Shown here: positions 1 to 8,045 of the stretch, one piece after another
How positions within the stretch are numbered: position 1 is the stretch's first letter
Layout of the letters: each line of letters opens with the position of its first letter
Source of the DNA: Mucilaginibacter sp. CSA2-8R
GTDB lineage: Bacteria > Bacteroidota > Bacteroidia > Sphingobacteriales > Sphingobacteriaceae
Reading direction: 5' to 3'
Assembly (NCBI RefSeq): GCF_038806765.1
Contig: NZ_CP152389.1
Coordinates: forward strand, 1,736,001-1,800,000
DNA length: 64,000 nucleotides
Translations under genes and position numbers: made by a program
The notes under the pieces: generated by a model
The model's database searches: none
What the model was told of the DNA's origin: nothing
What the model saw: only the letters and a program-made list of their open reading frames with translations

Positions 1-105
1 GGCGATAAGCAAAACGAATTGGAGAGCTATTTGAAATCAAATAATATCAATTTTAAGTCTGACGCCGATTTAGGTAAATTGATTACTTACTACAACTCGT
101 TGTAA
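1..105 (+). CDS. C-terminal end of an unidentified protein (partial)
   Basis: An open frame runs in from the left edge and ends at a TAA at 103-105, giving 34 residues that finish in GKLITYYNSL. The piece is polar and shows no recognisable motif, so no function is offered. Its last 16 bases overlap the 3' end of the convergent bioD gene, a tight tail-to-tail arrangement that is seen elsewhere in this window. The reading frame is inferred only from its openness and the typical stop; it could be a chance frame. Confidence 0.45.
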   Translation, partial: GDKQNELESYLKSNNINFKSDADLGKLITYYNSL

Positions 106-704
106 CGCATACAATCCTCAACTGAGGCTTTGTTTAATGCAGCAAGCTGTGGTATATAAATGTTTTTAGCAGAGGTCGATCTTAAAATCGCCCGTTCCGA
201 ATATTCGTCTCTTTCCCCATTAAAAATCAAGGCTCTGACCTTGATTTTTTTTTGTTTTAGTAATTCCAGTGATAGCAAAGTGTGGTTAATGCTGCCCAGA
301 TAATGCTTAACTACCAAAACAACCTCCGCGTTAAATTTTTCAATTAGGTCCACCACAAAATGCTGGTTGTTTAGCGGCACCATTAATCCTCCGGCTCCTT
401 CAATCAAAAGTTGATTATCGGTGTCAGGTAATTGAATTTGATTGAGGTCGATGCTTACGCCATCTAAATCTGCCGATTTATGCGGCGAGTAGGGTTGGGT
501 AAGCCTGTAAGCTTCGGGATGAAAGCGGGTAACCGGGTTAGAGATTAACCGTTTTACCTTCATGGTATCGCTGTTATCTAAATCACCCGACTGGATGGGT
601 TTCCAATAGTCGGCTTTAAGTTTTTCAACCAAAATGGCGGACACCACAGTTTTGCCTACATCGGTGCCGATACCGGTTACAAATAGAGGTGCTTTATCGG
701 GCAT
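90..704 (-). CDS. bioD: Dethiobiotin synthetase
   Basis: Cytosolic ATP-dependent enzyme that closes the ureido ring of 7,8-diaminopelargonic acid with CO2 to make dethiobiotin, the penultimate biotin step. The 204-residue product, the normal family length, starts with the P-loop GIGTDVGKT at residues 11-19, followed by the substrate-side YWKPIQSG and the EGAGGLMVPL segment, all hallmarks of BioD. It overlaps the upstream bioF by 11 bases, so the two are translationally coupled in one operon. bioA and bioB are not in the window. Identification is secure from motifs and from the neighbour. Confidence 0.95.
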   Translation of the reverse strand: MPDKAPLFVTGIGTDVGKTVVSAILVEKLKADYWKPIQSGDLDNSDTMKVKRLISNPVTRFHPEAYRLTQPYSPHKSADLDGVSIDLNQIQLPDTDNQLLIEGAGGLMVPLNNQHFVVDLIEKFNAEVVLVVKHYLGSINHTLLSLELLKQKKIKVRALIFNGERDEYSERAILRSTSAKNIYIPQLAALNKASVEDCMRYNEL

Positions 705-1812
705 GTAAATATTCTTTAATTAGGTTAGTTAACTGGATAATTTCTTCGTCGGTGTTATAAGTATGCAGGCATATCCGCAAACGTTCGCTTCCCACGGCTA
801 CCGTAGGGCTTAATATAGGGCGTACATCAAACCCCTGTTGTTGCAAGGTTTGGGCTGCCTTCTTCGTTGCATCGTTGCTGCCAATAATAACGGTTTGAAT
901 AGCACTTTTACTATCAGTAACCCGTGATGAAAAGTTTATTGAACGACGGTAAAGTTCGATTTTTTGGTGCAGTTCTGTAATTATAGAGGTTGAATTTGCC
1001 AAGAAGGCATATCCCATTTTTATGACAGACAACTGATGTAAAGGGGCTGCCGTAGTGTAAATAAAAGATCGTGCAAAATTGACTAAGTAACTTCGCAACT
1101 CGGTCGATCCCAAAACCACGGCACCATGGGCACCTAACGCTTTGCCAAAAGTCATTACCCTGGCAAATACCTCATGGCATAAATTAAGCTGGTTGACGAG
1201 CCCTTTACCAAAAACACCAAGCGCATGTGCCTCATCAACAATCAAAGCAGCTTTATATTGCTTGCACAGTTGGCTAATAGCTTGCAGAGGTGCCTGGTCA
1301 CCATCCATCGAATACACACTTTCCACAATCACGTAAATAAGGCCTTTGGCAGCCTTTAATTTTTGCTCCAGGCTATCTGTATCATTATGCTTAAATGTGA
1401 AACGTGCGGCGTTACTGAGCCTGATGCCGTCAATAATTGAGGCATGAGCCAACTCGTCATGAATAACAGTATCATGGCGTTGCGGCAACGATGATAGTAA
1501 ACCAATATTAGCATCATAACCTGAATTGAATAGCAGACCTGATTCGGCCTTGTGGTAGTCTGCAATCAGTTGTTCCAAGCTTTCAGCATATTCTGTATTT
1601 CCGGAAATTAAACGCGAGCCTGTAGATCCATTAATGGAACTGTATTTCGAAATTTCCTCCTGAATAAGTTTTGCCAATAGCCCGGAGCGGGCAAAGCCCA
1701 GGTAGTCATTCGAGCAAAAGTCTACTAGGCTGTTTTCGGGCTTAAGCCAGCGGTAATTACCGGCTTGTTGCCGGCTTTGTAACTTGAGCTGTATAAAGTT
1801 GTGATGCGTCAA
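694..1812 (-). CDS. bioF: 8-amino-7-oxononanoate synthase
   Basis: PLP-dependent alpha-oxoamine synthase that condenses pimeloyl thioester with L-alanine in the first committed ring-assembly step of biotin synthesis. The 372 residues carry SNDYLGF (34-40), the PLP-contacting VDEAHALG (192-199) and the Schiff-base lysine K224 in TFGKALGAHG. The family often runs to about 385 residues, so the N-terminus is slightly short but begins with a plausible amphipathic helix. The ATG lies only about 20 bases below the terminator of the upstream gene; a weak -7-like TATTTTAG sits between, so its promoter is either very compact or partly overlaps the terminator. bioD follows with an 11-base overlap. Confidence 0.95.
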   Translation of the reverse strand: MTHHNFIQLKLQSRQQAGNYRWLKPENSLVDFCSNDYLGFARSGLLAKLIQEEISKYSSINGSTGSRLISGNTEYAESLEQLIADYHKAESGLLFNSGYDANIGLLSSLPQRHDTVIHDELAHASIIDGIRLSNAARFTFKHNDTDSLEQKLKAAKGLIYVIVESVYSMDGDQAPLQAISQLCKQYKAALIVDEAHALGVFGKGLVNQLNLCHEVFARVMTFGKALGAHGAVVLGSTELRSYLVNFARSFIYTTAAPLHQLSVIKMGYAFLANSTSIITELHQKIELYRRSINFSSRVTDSKSAIQTVIIGSNDATKKAAQTLQQQGFDVRPILSPTVAVGSERLRICLHTYNTDEEIIQLTNLIKEYLHAR

Positions 1813-1834
1813 AAAAGAAAATTTCTGCTAAAAT

Positions 1835-1862
1835 AAAAAAAGCGGCTGTCTGCCGCTTTTCT
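1835..1862 (-). terminator. Rho-independent terminator of the Spy-like gene
   Basis: GCGGC and GCCGC arms around a TGTCT loop (1842-1856), flanked by A and T runs. Read on the minus strand the hairpin is followed by seven T. It lies between the Spy-like gene and bioF. Confidence 0.8.
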
Positions 1863-1868
1863 TAAAAA

Positions 1869-2258
1869 TTATTTTTGAGATGGAGGAGTTCCTCCGCCGT
1901 TACCGCCCTGGCCACCGCCCATACGGTTTCTCATTTCTGCCATCATTTTATCGTATGCGGCAGCTTGCTCGGTAGTAAGCAAAGCCTTAACTTTAGCAGT
2001 GGTAGCTTCACGCATAGGGCGCATAGCCTGCATCATGGCTTGTCTGTCGCCATTAGCAGCAGTTCTAACGCTATCCATTTGTTTGGCCTGTACCTGATAA
2101 ATTGCTGTAACTTTAGCAGTTTGTGCATCATCCAGTTTTAACTGAGTTTGCAAGTTTTTTGCTTGCTCTTCCGGGCTTCTCTGCATTCTTCCTTGGGCAA
2201 AGCTTACTGCACTGATTCCTAATACAAAGCAGCACATCATTAAAATCTTTTTCATCAT
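1869..2258 (-). CDS. Small exported Spy/CpxP-like helical protein
   Basis: A 129-residue protein with a cleavable signal peptide (MMKKILMMCCFVLGISAVSFAQ). The mature part is Met/Gln/Ala-rich and contains two copies of a pattern like L-x-L-x-x-x-Q-x-x-x-V (LQTQLKLDDAQTAKVTAIY and KALLTTEQAAAYDKMMAE), the LTxxQ-type repeat seen in Spy/CpxP-like periplasmic proteins. The tail is glycine-rich (GGGQGGNGGG), likely disordered. Bacteroidota encode many such small proteins; some relatives elsewhere are chaperones of the envelope stress response, but function here is inference. It is monocistronic, ending in a strong hairpin. Confidence 0.75.
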   Translation of the reverse strand: MMKKILMMCCFVLGISAVSFAQGRMQRSPEEQAKNLQTQLKLDDAQTAKVTAIYQVQAKQMDSVRTAANGDRQAMMQAMRPMREATTAKVKALLTTEQAAAYDKMMAEMRNRMGGGQGGNGGGTPPSQK

Positions 2259-2319
2259 TTAAAGTTTGTTTAGTTTTTGATAAAGATATTAGCTACAGGT
2301 TTAGTCGCAACCTTGTAAC

Positions 2320-3093
2320 TTAATTGTTGCTTTGTAATTTAGATATAGATTTTTGCATTTCTGCTATCATACTGGTTAAATTTTCCATGCTTGGCTCAGG
2401 CGTAGGCATCGGCAACTGGGTTGACAAATAAGCTTTGGCTTTCCATATTTCCAAAATGTCGTCGGCGCCAACGTCATAAGGTTCGTAGGCCGGGTTGTCC
2501 GACATCAGCTTTAACTTTTTGTTATCACGGTATTTGTTACCAATACGCTTATAAACCACGCCTTCATTTTTAGATAATACAACGTAGGTGTCGCCGGGTT
2601 TAACGTCGTTCCAGTTCTCTACATACTCACCTATAATAACAGTGCCTGATACTAATGGCAACATCGAGTCGCCTTTAATTTCAAAAGCACGGAATGTACC
2701 CTGCTTAAACATAGGCAGATAAAACTTAGGTAACTGAGCCACATACTCCGGATCAGCGTATCCATTTAAGTAACCTGCACTGGCTTTAACCGGTACCATT
2801 TCAATGTTTTCATTATCCTCTTTATCTACAGATATACTAAGGATACGCAGGTTAGCCGGGTTACCTTTAGGCTTGGGTGCCCATTTCTCATTAATGGTTT
2901 CGTTAATGAAATCATCAACACTAATATCAAAGTATGTTGCTAATTTTTTTAGCAAATCGTATTTTGGATCAGCCCGGTCTTCTTCGTAAGCGCCTACTAA
3001 AGAGCGCTTTATGCCTATTTCGTCGGCAAATTGCTGCTGTGTTAGTCCCTTTTTTTTGCGAAGGAATTTAATATTTGATGAAATTGTTGACAT
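2320..3093 (-). CDS. XRE-family repressor with LexA-like S24 domain
   Basis: DNA-binding regulator. An N-terminal helix-turn-helix (IKFLRKKKGLTQQQFADEIGI region, then RSLVGAYEEDRADPKYDLLKKLA) is followed by a C-terminal S24 peptidase-like domain: a possible Ala-Gly cleavage site in KASAGYLNGY, the serine in FEIKGDSMLP and the lysine in GVVYKRIGNK, so the Ser-Lys dyad is kept. I chose the ATG at 3093 (257 residues, MSTISSNIKFL) over the in-frame ATG at 3135 because the latter lies inside a palindromic operator and its 14 extra residues look non-conserved. Divergent from the GIY-YIG-like gene at 3178; the operator between them suggests autoregulation and joint control, possibly damage-responsive. 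Confidence 0.88.
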   Translation of the reverse strand: MSTISSNIKFLRKKKGLTQQQFADEIGIKRSLVGAYEEDRADPKYDLLKKLATYFDISVDDFINETINEKWAPKPKGNPANLRILSISVDKEDNENIEMVPVKASAGYLNGYADPEYVAQLPKFYLPMFKQGTFRAFEIKGDSMLPLVSGTVIIGEYVENWNDVKPGDTYVVLSKNEGVVYKRIGNKYRDNKKLKLMSDNPAYEPYDVGADDILEIWKAKAYLSTQLPMPTPEPSMENLTSMIAEMQKSISKLQSNN

Positions 3094-3102
3094 AAAATTT
3101 GG

Positions 3103-3150
3103 ATTTACTAAATTTGTTAGTAAATTTATGCTCATAAAATTAGTAACAAA
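3103..3150. promoter_or_regulatory. Nested palindromic operator between divergent genes
   Basis: Two overlapping symmetric elements. 3103-3125 is a perfect 9-base inverted repeat (ATTTACTAA / TTAGTAAAT) with a 5-base centre. 3113-3130 is repeated in inverted orientation at 3133-3150 with 16 of 18 bases matching (TTTGTTAGTAAATTTATG and its partner) around a 2-base centre. The element sits between the XRE/S24 start and the start of the divergent gene, which fits a dimer- or tetramer-binding operator. Binding is inference. Confidence 0.75.
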
Positions 3151-3177
3151 TTTTTAACCAGCAAAATTTATTATCAG

Positions 3178-3534
3178 ATGAAGCACTATATTTATATCAT
3201 TACCGACAGAAACCGTACAAATTTGCATGTTGGCTTATGTACAGATCTGATTAAAACTATGCAGTTTTATAGCGAAATGCCTACTTTATTTTATGATAAG
3301 GCACAACAGTTAAGCCGGTTGGTATATTTTGAAGAAATTAACAATGAAGAGCAAGCCATGGAGCGCTTCAAATTTATGAGCAGCTTTACCCGTGCGCAGA
3401 AAGAAAAAATGATCAGGTCTGTAAATGCAGATTGGATAGACCTGACCATCGGATTAACAGCAGAGCACAAAATGCGCATTCGCCCGTATTTCAGACCATC
3501 ATTGGCCACTTCAAAGCGGTCGCTTACTTTTTAA
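3178..3534 (+). CDS. Degenerate GIY-YIG nuclease-fold protein
   Basis: 118 residues matching the small stand-alone GIY-YIG family in layout: the first strand YIYIIT, the second strand LHVGLC in the place of the YIG motif, DLIKTMQFY in the place of the helix that normally carries the catalytic arginine (DLxRRxxEH), then the typical LVYFEEINNEEQAMERFKFM and WIDL elements. The expected arginine is replaced, and YIG has become HVG, while the downstream glutamate helix is kept. It may therefore bind DNA without cutting it. It is transcribed away from an XRE/S24 repressor across a shared operator. Its 3' end overlaps msrB by 11 bases tail-to-tail. Confidence 0.75.
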   Translation: MKHYIYIITDRNRTNLHVGLCTDLIKTMQFYSEMPTLFYDKAQQLSRLVYFEEINNEEQAMERFKFMSSFTRAQKEKMIRSVNADWIDLTIGLTAEHKMRIRPYFRPSLATSKRSLTF

Positions 3535-4003
3535 CAAATTTGAGCGCACCGGAGTTCATACAAAAGCGTTTGCCGCCACGATCTTCCGGACCGTCATCAA
3601 AGACGTGGCCTAAGTGCAAGCCGGTGCTTCGTTCAATTACTTCGGTACGGCTCATACCATAACTGATGTCTTGTATTACAGCAACTTTGCTGTTGCTAAC
3701 AGGTTTGGTAAAGCTTGGCCAGCCGGTACCGCTGTCAAATTTATCATCCGACGAAAACAGTACTTCGCCGGTTGCAGCGCTTACGTAAACACCTTTTTCG
3801 TGGTTGTTCCAGTAAGCGTTATGATAGGGTGGTTCGGTGCCCTTTTCAACCATAATATGATATTGGTTGGCATTCAGTTCTTTTTTCCACTCGGCAGCAG
3901 GCTTGCTTTTTTCGCCTTTAACCTGTGCGTTTTGGCCATTGCTATTCTCACATCCTAAAAGTGCCGATAAGGCTACGGCAAACAACATTACTAAGCTTTT
4001 CAT
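3524..4003 (-). CDS. msrB: Peptide-methionine (R)-S-oxide reductase, exported lipoprotein form
   Basis: Reduces the R-epimer of methionine sulfoxide in proteins. The 159-residue product has a lipoprotein-type signal (MKSLVMLFAVALSALLGCEN), so it should act in the periplasm or on a membrane. The MsrB core is clear: FDSGTGWPSF, GLHLGHVFDDGP and the catalytic cysteine in RFCMNSGALKF. The two CxxC zinc sites of many MsrB proteins are absent: YVSAATGEVLF holds the place of the first pair. Zinc-free MsrB proteins are known, so activity is still expected. Convergent overlap with the GIY-YIG-like gene. Confidence 0.93.
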   Translation of the reverse strand: MKSLVMLFAVALSALLGCENSNGQNAQVKGEKSKPAAEWKKELNANQYHIMVEKGTEPPYHNAYWNNHEKGVYVSAATGEVLFSSDDKFDSGTGWPSFTKPVSNSKVAVIQDISYGMSRTEVIERSTGLHLGHVFDDGPEDRGGKRFCMNSGALKFVKK

Positions 4004-4049
4004 ATAACAGATATACGCATTTTAAACATATGCGGTTTTGATAGTATGC

Positions 4050-4670
4050 TTACAACGCCTTGTTTTTGGGTATTAAAGGTTGGGTAACCAAATGCATTAA
4101 ACCGTTACTTTGTTCTATATCAAATTTGCTTACCACACTTTGTCCTCCGGTTTCATCATATAAAATTATATTACGGTTGCTATCTATCTTTGCAGTTAAC
4201 TTACTTCCCGACAATGTGAGCAGTTGGGCCTCGCCTTTACCGTCTTTAATCATTTTGGTAAGTTCTTTAGCATTGAAATGGCCTGGCACCACATGATAGC
4301 TTAGTAGATTGATGAGTTCATATTTGTGTGCCGGTTTAAGCAACGTATCCAGCCGCATACCCAGTTTCTGAGTAATTGCCGTATCTGCTGGCGCAAACAT
4401 AGTAAGCGGACCCCTGCTTTTTAATGTTCCAACCATACTGGCTGCTCTAATCATGTCAAGCAATTTTGCATGGTCGGTGGAGGCCGTCAGGTTTTCAAAA
4501 AAATCTTTGGCTGTATTCATAGCGGTACCATTTACTATCGTAGTCTTACCTTTATCAATTTGCGATCGTACGGAATCTTGAAATGACGAGCCACGCGGAG
4601 GGGTAACTTGCGCTATAGCACAGTTTATACTTACCAAAAACATCAGGTATATAAATACAACTTTCTTCAT
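4050..4670 (-). CDS. Exported fasciclin (FAS1) domain protein
   Basis: 206 residues: signal peptide (MKKVVFIYLMFLVSINCAIAQ), then one FAS1 domain. The H1 box is recognisable as PLTMFAPADTAI, followed by LLSYHVVPGHFNAKEL and a final NGLMHLVTQPLIP, the usual end of FAS1 (nG.ihvid.vl.p). FAS1 domains mediate adhesion or protein interaction at the cell surface; the partner is unknown. About 70 residues between the signal peptide and the domain end are a linker (TVVNGTAMNTAKDFFENL, part of the domain start). It lies downstream of a terminator and appears to be a single-gene unit. Confidence 0.88.
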   Translation of the reverse strand: MKKVVFIYLMFLVSINCAIAQVTPPRGSSFQDSVRSQIDKGKTTIVNGTAMNTAKDFFENLTASTDHAKLLDMIRAASMVGTLKSRGPLTMFAPADTAITQKLGMRLDTLLKPAHKYELINLLSYHVVPGHFNAKELTKMIKDGKGEAQLLTLSGSKLTAKIDSNRNIILYDETGGQSVVSKFDIEQSNGLMHLVTQPLIPKNKAL

Positions 4671-4708
4671 AACTATTAAATATAACCCTTAAAGTTTAGC
4701 CATGTTTT

Positions 4709-4752
4709 ATATCAGCAAAAAAGCGGCTCGGTTGCCGCTTTTTTGCTGATAT
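4709..4752 (-). terminator. Strong terminator hairpin of the PD40 metalloprotease gene
   Basis: A perfect 19-base inverted repeat (4709-4727 and 4734-4752) around a 6-base loop, with a GCGGC/GCCGC core and A/T runs on each side. It follows the stop at 4760 and can work in both directions. Confidence 0.85.
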
Positions 4753-4759
4753 ATTTTGC

Positions 4760-7700
4760 TTACCATCCCGGAGTGAAATTCAAACCGAACACTGGTTTTT
4801 TAACATCGGTGCGGTTAAATGGTATAGCGTAGTAAGGTTCTAAAATTAGAGCGCCGAATAAATTTACCCTAAGTGATATACCCGCACTTAATGCCGGTAC
4901 GCGCTGGTTGTTGTTATAGGTAGCTACCAAGACAGGTTTACCCTGGTCGTCAAGTACCGGTTTGCCGGTATTGTCTACTTGCTGTTGGTAACCTAACAAG
5001 TCCGGGCTTTTTTGAAACTTAATTTGATTGCCACGGTTCCATGCCAGGCCGGCATCAAAAAACAAGTTTAACTCTGTAAATAAAAATTTGGATTTAATAG
5101 CCGATAATTTTTCGGGACCGGTAAATGGTAAGCGAACCTCAAAGTTGGCTACGGCCACGCGAGAGCCCGAAAGTTGGCTGATGGTGAAGCCGTTGGATGA
5201 TGCGGAGGTATTGTTACCATAGAAAGTCTGGCTTTCGTAACCGCGTATTAAAAAGGGGTAACCTATATAATAAGGATACAAGCCGGTATCTTCACCAAAA
5301 CGCCCGAAAGCATTAAACCTTGCCGCTAAAGTAACCGGTTTTATGCGTGCGTATTTCCGTATGTCAATGGTTGGCGAAAAGAAACGATAGGAGCCGAAAT
5401 CATACTCTGCCTGTAACCGGTACCTGAATCCACTCAGCGGAGAGGCAATCCCAAAGAATGAATTGTCTCCAATTAGCGCGGCACTCACTTGCATTAAACT
5501 AATGGCGCGTAATGTTCCAACATTATTATAAGGATCGGAATTATAGTCATCATTAGAAATGCGACGACGTTTAAAATCCAGGAATTGGTAGTTGGAGTCG
5601 TAAATACTGCTATACCGTGTAACCATGTAAGAGTTACGCGAAAAGCCGCCGCCAAATTCGGCCCGGGTTACCTTTGAGAAAGGGTAGGAGGTAAAGGCCG
5701 ACAACTGGTCCTGAAAAATACGGATGATGTCATACCTTTCTTCTATAGCGTTTTCTGTAATTGTTTTGCCGTTGGCATCATAGCTGTAAGTGGTGGGTAC
5801 TACATTGTAGGTAGCTAACTGGTAAGGGATATGCGATAAGCCACCACCAAAATTCCAGCGACCTTTTTGCTGAATATAAAACACTTGACCTGCGAAATCA
5901 TAAATCTCGCCGTTAACCGATGCACCTGCATAAATCTGGTTTCGGCCTAAAATATCGCTGAAAACGCCTTGTATACCGCTTGACAAACCGGCACCATAAC
6001 TGCCTGCACCAATACCAACACCTACACCCACACCGCTGCTGGCCAGATAGTCCAGTTTAAATTGCGGCCGGTAAGCAATGTTCTGTATCGAATCTGCCGG
6101 GATGCGCTGGTACGACAGGAAGTTGTTGAGGTTAGAATTTATCAAATCTACACCTACGGCCTTTGGTGGAGGCAGCAAAGCCGCGTCAAAATTAGTAGCG
6201 GTGCTGCTTACCACCTGTGGTTTAAACTCAGATGCCTTAGCGTTGTAAAGTGCATACTTTTGAGACCGGTAATAAGAGTAAATGATATCATCGTGTGCCG
6301 AAACGCTCAGAGCCGGCGAAAACTCGGTAATGCCCGATATGCCGGTAAACAACTCAGTCATCTGTTCAACAGCGCCGGTGCTTTTGTTGTAGCGGTACAG
6401 GTTGCGGAAACCGTCGCGGTTAGATAAAAAGTAAATCTGCGAGCCGTCGGCCGAGTACTGCGGGTTCATGTTATTGGCACCATCAAAAACTTTAATGTCG
6501 GTTACCTTGCCCGTGGCCAAATCAAGCTCGGCTAAATTAAAGGTAATGGTTTGTGCCGTCGTAGCGTCATAAGTGGTACGGTCGCTGGTAAAAACAATAT
6601 GCTTACCATCACGCGAAAAGCTGGGCTGATAATCGGAGTATTTATCGTTGGTAAGCTGCGTAACCTGTTTGGTAGTAAAGTTGTAAAGGTATAAATCGCT
6701 GTTACCGTTTGACAGGCCCTGAAAAGCGATCTGATTGCCATCGGGCGACCAGGTTAAGTTACCAAATTGTTCGGCGTTGCCCATAGCAATATTGCTGATG
6801 ACCCTGCCACTGGGTATAGATACAACCAGCATACGGTTGCGGCCGCCACTAAAAATACTGAAGGCAAATTTCTTGCTATCCGGAGACCAGGCACCGGCCG
6901 ACTCGATAAAGTTAAATTCGTCGATGTGCGTGTTTGATGTTTTACTGGTGAGCCGCCTGATGATTTTACCCGTTTGGGCATCAGCCAGGAAAAGGTCAAT
7001 CGAGAACAAGTCTTTTTCGGACAAGAAGGAAATGTACTTACCATCGGGGCTTACTGCCGGAGCCACGTTCATCTCGCCCGAATTTTTGTTGTCAATAATG
7101 CGGTGCCCCGGCGGAATTTGCGAGGTGTCTTTTAAATAAGGTTTATAAGTATTGATGATAGAGTTTTTCCAGAGATTGGAAAGTGTTTTGTCATCATAAC
7201 CAAAAGTGCGGCGTATACCATACTCTAAACCGTAACGTGCCGTATTTTTAAAGAAGGGTACAATAATCGTATCGCCATAAGTAGAGCCTAAGTACGACCA
7301 AAAAGCCTCGCCATAACGGTAAGGGAAATATTTGCTGCTCTCGGTAAGGTCGCGGATGGTAGGAATGTCTTTATTCAGATAAGCATCGCGCATCCACATG
7401 GCCGTGTAGGCATCGCGTTTACCTAACGATAAGTATTCGGCCATACCTTCAATCATCCATAAGGGGAGATTGTTAATGTTGCCCAAACCCGAAGAATCGC
7501 TTCCTAACAGCATATGGTATTGAAAGGCATGCACCAACTCGTGCCCTAATACGTGGCGGGTAGTTTGGTTAGTTTCCATTACCGGCATTACCACCCGGTT
7601 TTTTAAACCTTCTGTAACACCGCCGGTACCTACACTAATTTCGCCATCAATAGCCGTGGTTTGCTGAAAATCCGGATGGTCGGCATATAGTATGACTGGG

Positions 7701-7981
7701 TTAGGCCGCCTAAATGTGTCACGAAAAACCTGCTGATGCAATGTATACCATAACTCGCTCTCCTGCGCAAAACGCTTAAGCAGGCTATCGTTTTTCATGT
7801 AATAGTAAATCTCAAAGTGAGGCGTTTTATAAACTTTAAACTTGAGGTTTTTGTACCGCACCTTATTTTGGCCAAAATACTGAGCCTGCGCGGTGTTATT
7901 GATGAAACAAGCACTGATGAGAATGGCCAGCAGAATAAAAAGTAATTGGGCTTTACTTTTTATAAAGTAAAATTTACTCAT
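4760..7981 (-). CDS. Exported metalloprotease, PD40 beta-propeller and outer-membrane barrel protein
   Basis: A 1073-residue multidomain surface protein. Residues 1-33 are a signal peptide. A gluzincin-like peptidase domain follows with HELVH at 147-151 and a candidate third ligand in WMIEGMAEYLS (E178 or E182), as in the peptidase MA family. Residues about 290-600 hold TolB-like PD40 propeller repeats (AVSPDGKYISFLSEKD, WSPDGNQIAFQG, FSRDGKHIVFTSDR, YSADGSQIYFLSNRDG). From about 690 the protein is rich in aromatic beta strands and ends in YAIPFNRTDVKKPVFGLNFTPGW, like an Omp85/D15-type barrel. This suggests an outer-membrane anchored, surface or periplasm-facing protease. Substrate unknown. 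The next gene down the strand begins after a terminator. Confidence 0.82.
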   Translation of the reverse strand: MSKFYFIKSKAQLLFILLAILISACFINNTAQAQYFGQNKVRYKNLKFKVYKTPHFEIYYYMKNDSLLKRFAQESELWYTLHQQVFRDTFRRPNPVILYADHPDFQQTTAIDGEISVGTGGVTEGLKNRVVMPVMETNQTTRHVLGHELVHAFQYHMLLGSDSSGLGNINNLPLWMIEGMAEYLSLGKRDAYTAMWMRDAYLNKDIPTIRDLTESSKYFPYRYGEAFWSYLGSTYGDTIIVPFFKNTARYGLEYGIRRTFGYDDKTLSNLWKNSIINTYKPYLKDTSQIPPGHRIIDNKNSGEMNVAPAVSPDGKYISFLSEKDLFSIDLFLADAQTGKIIRRLTSKTSNTHIDEFNFIESAGAWSPDSKKFAFSIFSGGRNRMLVVSIPSGRVISNIAMGNAEQFGNLTWSPDGNQIAFQGLSNGNSDLYLYNFTTKQVTQLTNDKYSDYQPSFSRDGKHIVFTSDRTTYDATTAQTITFNLAELDLATGKVTDIKVFDGANNMNPQYSADGSQIYFLSNRDGFRNLYRYNKSTGAVEQMTELFTGISGITEFSPALSVSAHDDIIYSYYRSQKYALYNAKASEFKPQVVSSTATNFDAALLPPPKAVGVDLINSNLNNFLSYQRIPADSIQNIAYRPQFKLDYLASSGVGVGVGIGAGSYGAGLSSGIQGVFSDILGRNQIYAGASVNGEIYDFAGQVFYIQQKGRWNFGGGLSHIPYQLATYNVVPTTYSYDANGKTITENAIEERYDIIRIFQDQLSAFTSYPFSKVTRAEFGGGFSRNSYMVTRYSSIYDSNYQFLDFKRRRISNDDYNSDPYNNVGTLRAISLMQVSAALIGDNSFFGIASPLSGFRYRLQAEYDFGSYRFFSPTIDIRKYARIKPVTLAARFNAFGRFGEDTGLYPYYIGYPFLIRGYESQTFYGNNTSASSNGFTISQLSGSRVAVANFEVRLPFTGPEKLSAIKSKFLFTELNLFFDAGLAWNRGNQIKFQKSPDLLGYQQQVDNTGKPVLDDQGKPVLVATYNNNQRVPALSAGISLRVNLFGALILEPYYAIPFNRTDVKKPVFGLNFTPGW

Positions 7982-8045
7982 ATAAGTGATTATAGGTGTT
8001 TATTTTAAATGTATTAAATTACCGGTGTAACGTGATGGCCTCTAC

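Noticed and set aside
3178..3534. Active GIY-YIG nuclease
   Set aside because: Motif residues, in particular the helix arginine, are altered; called degenerate instead.
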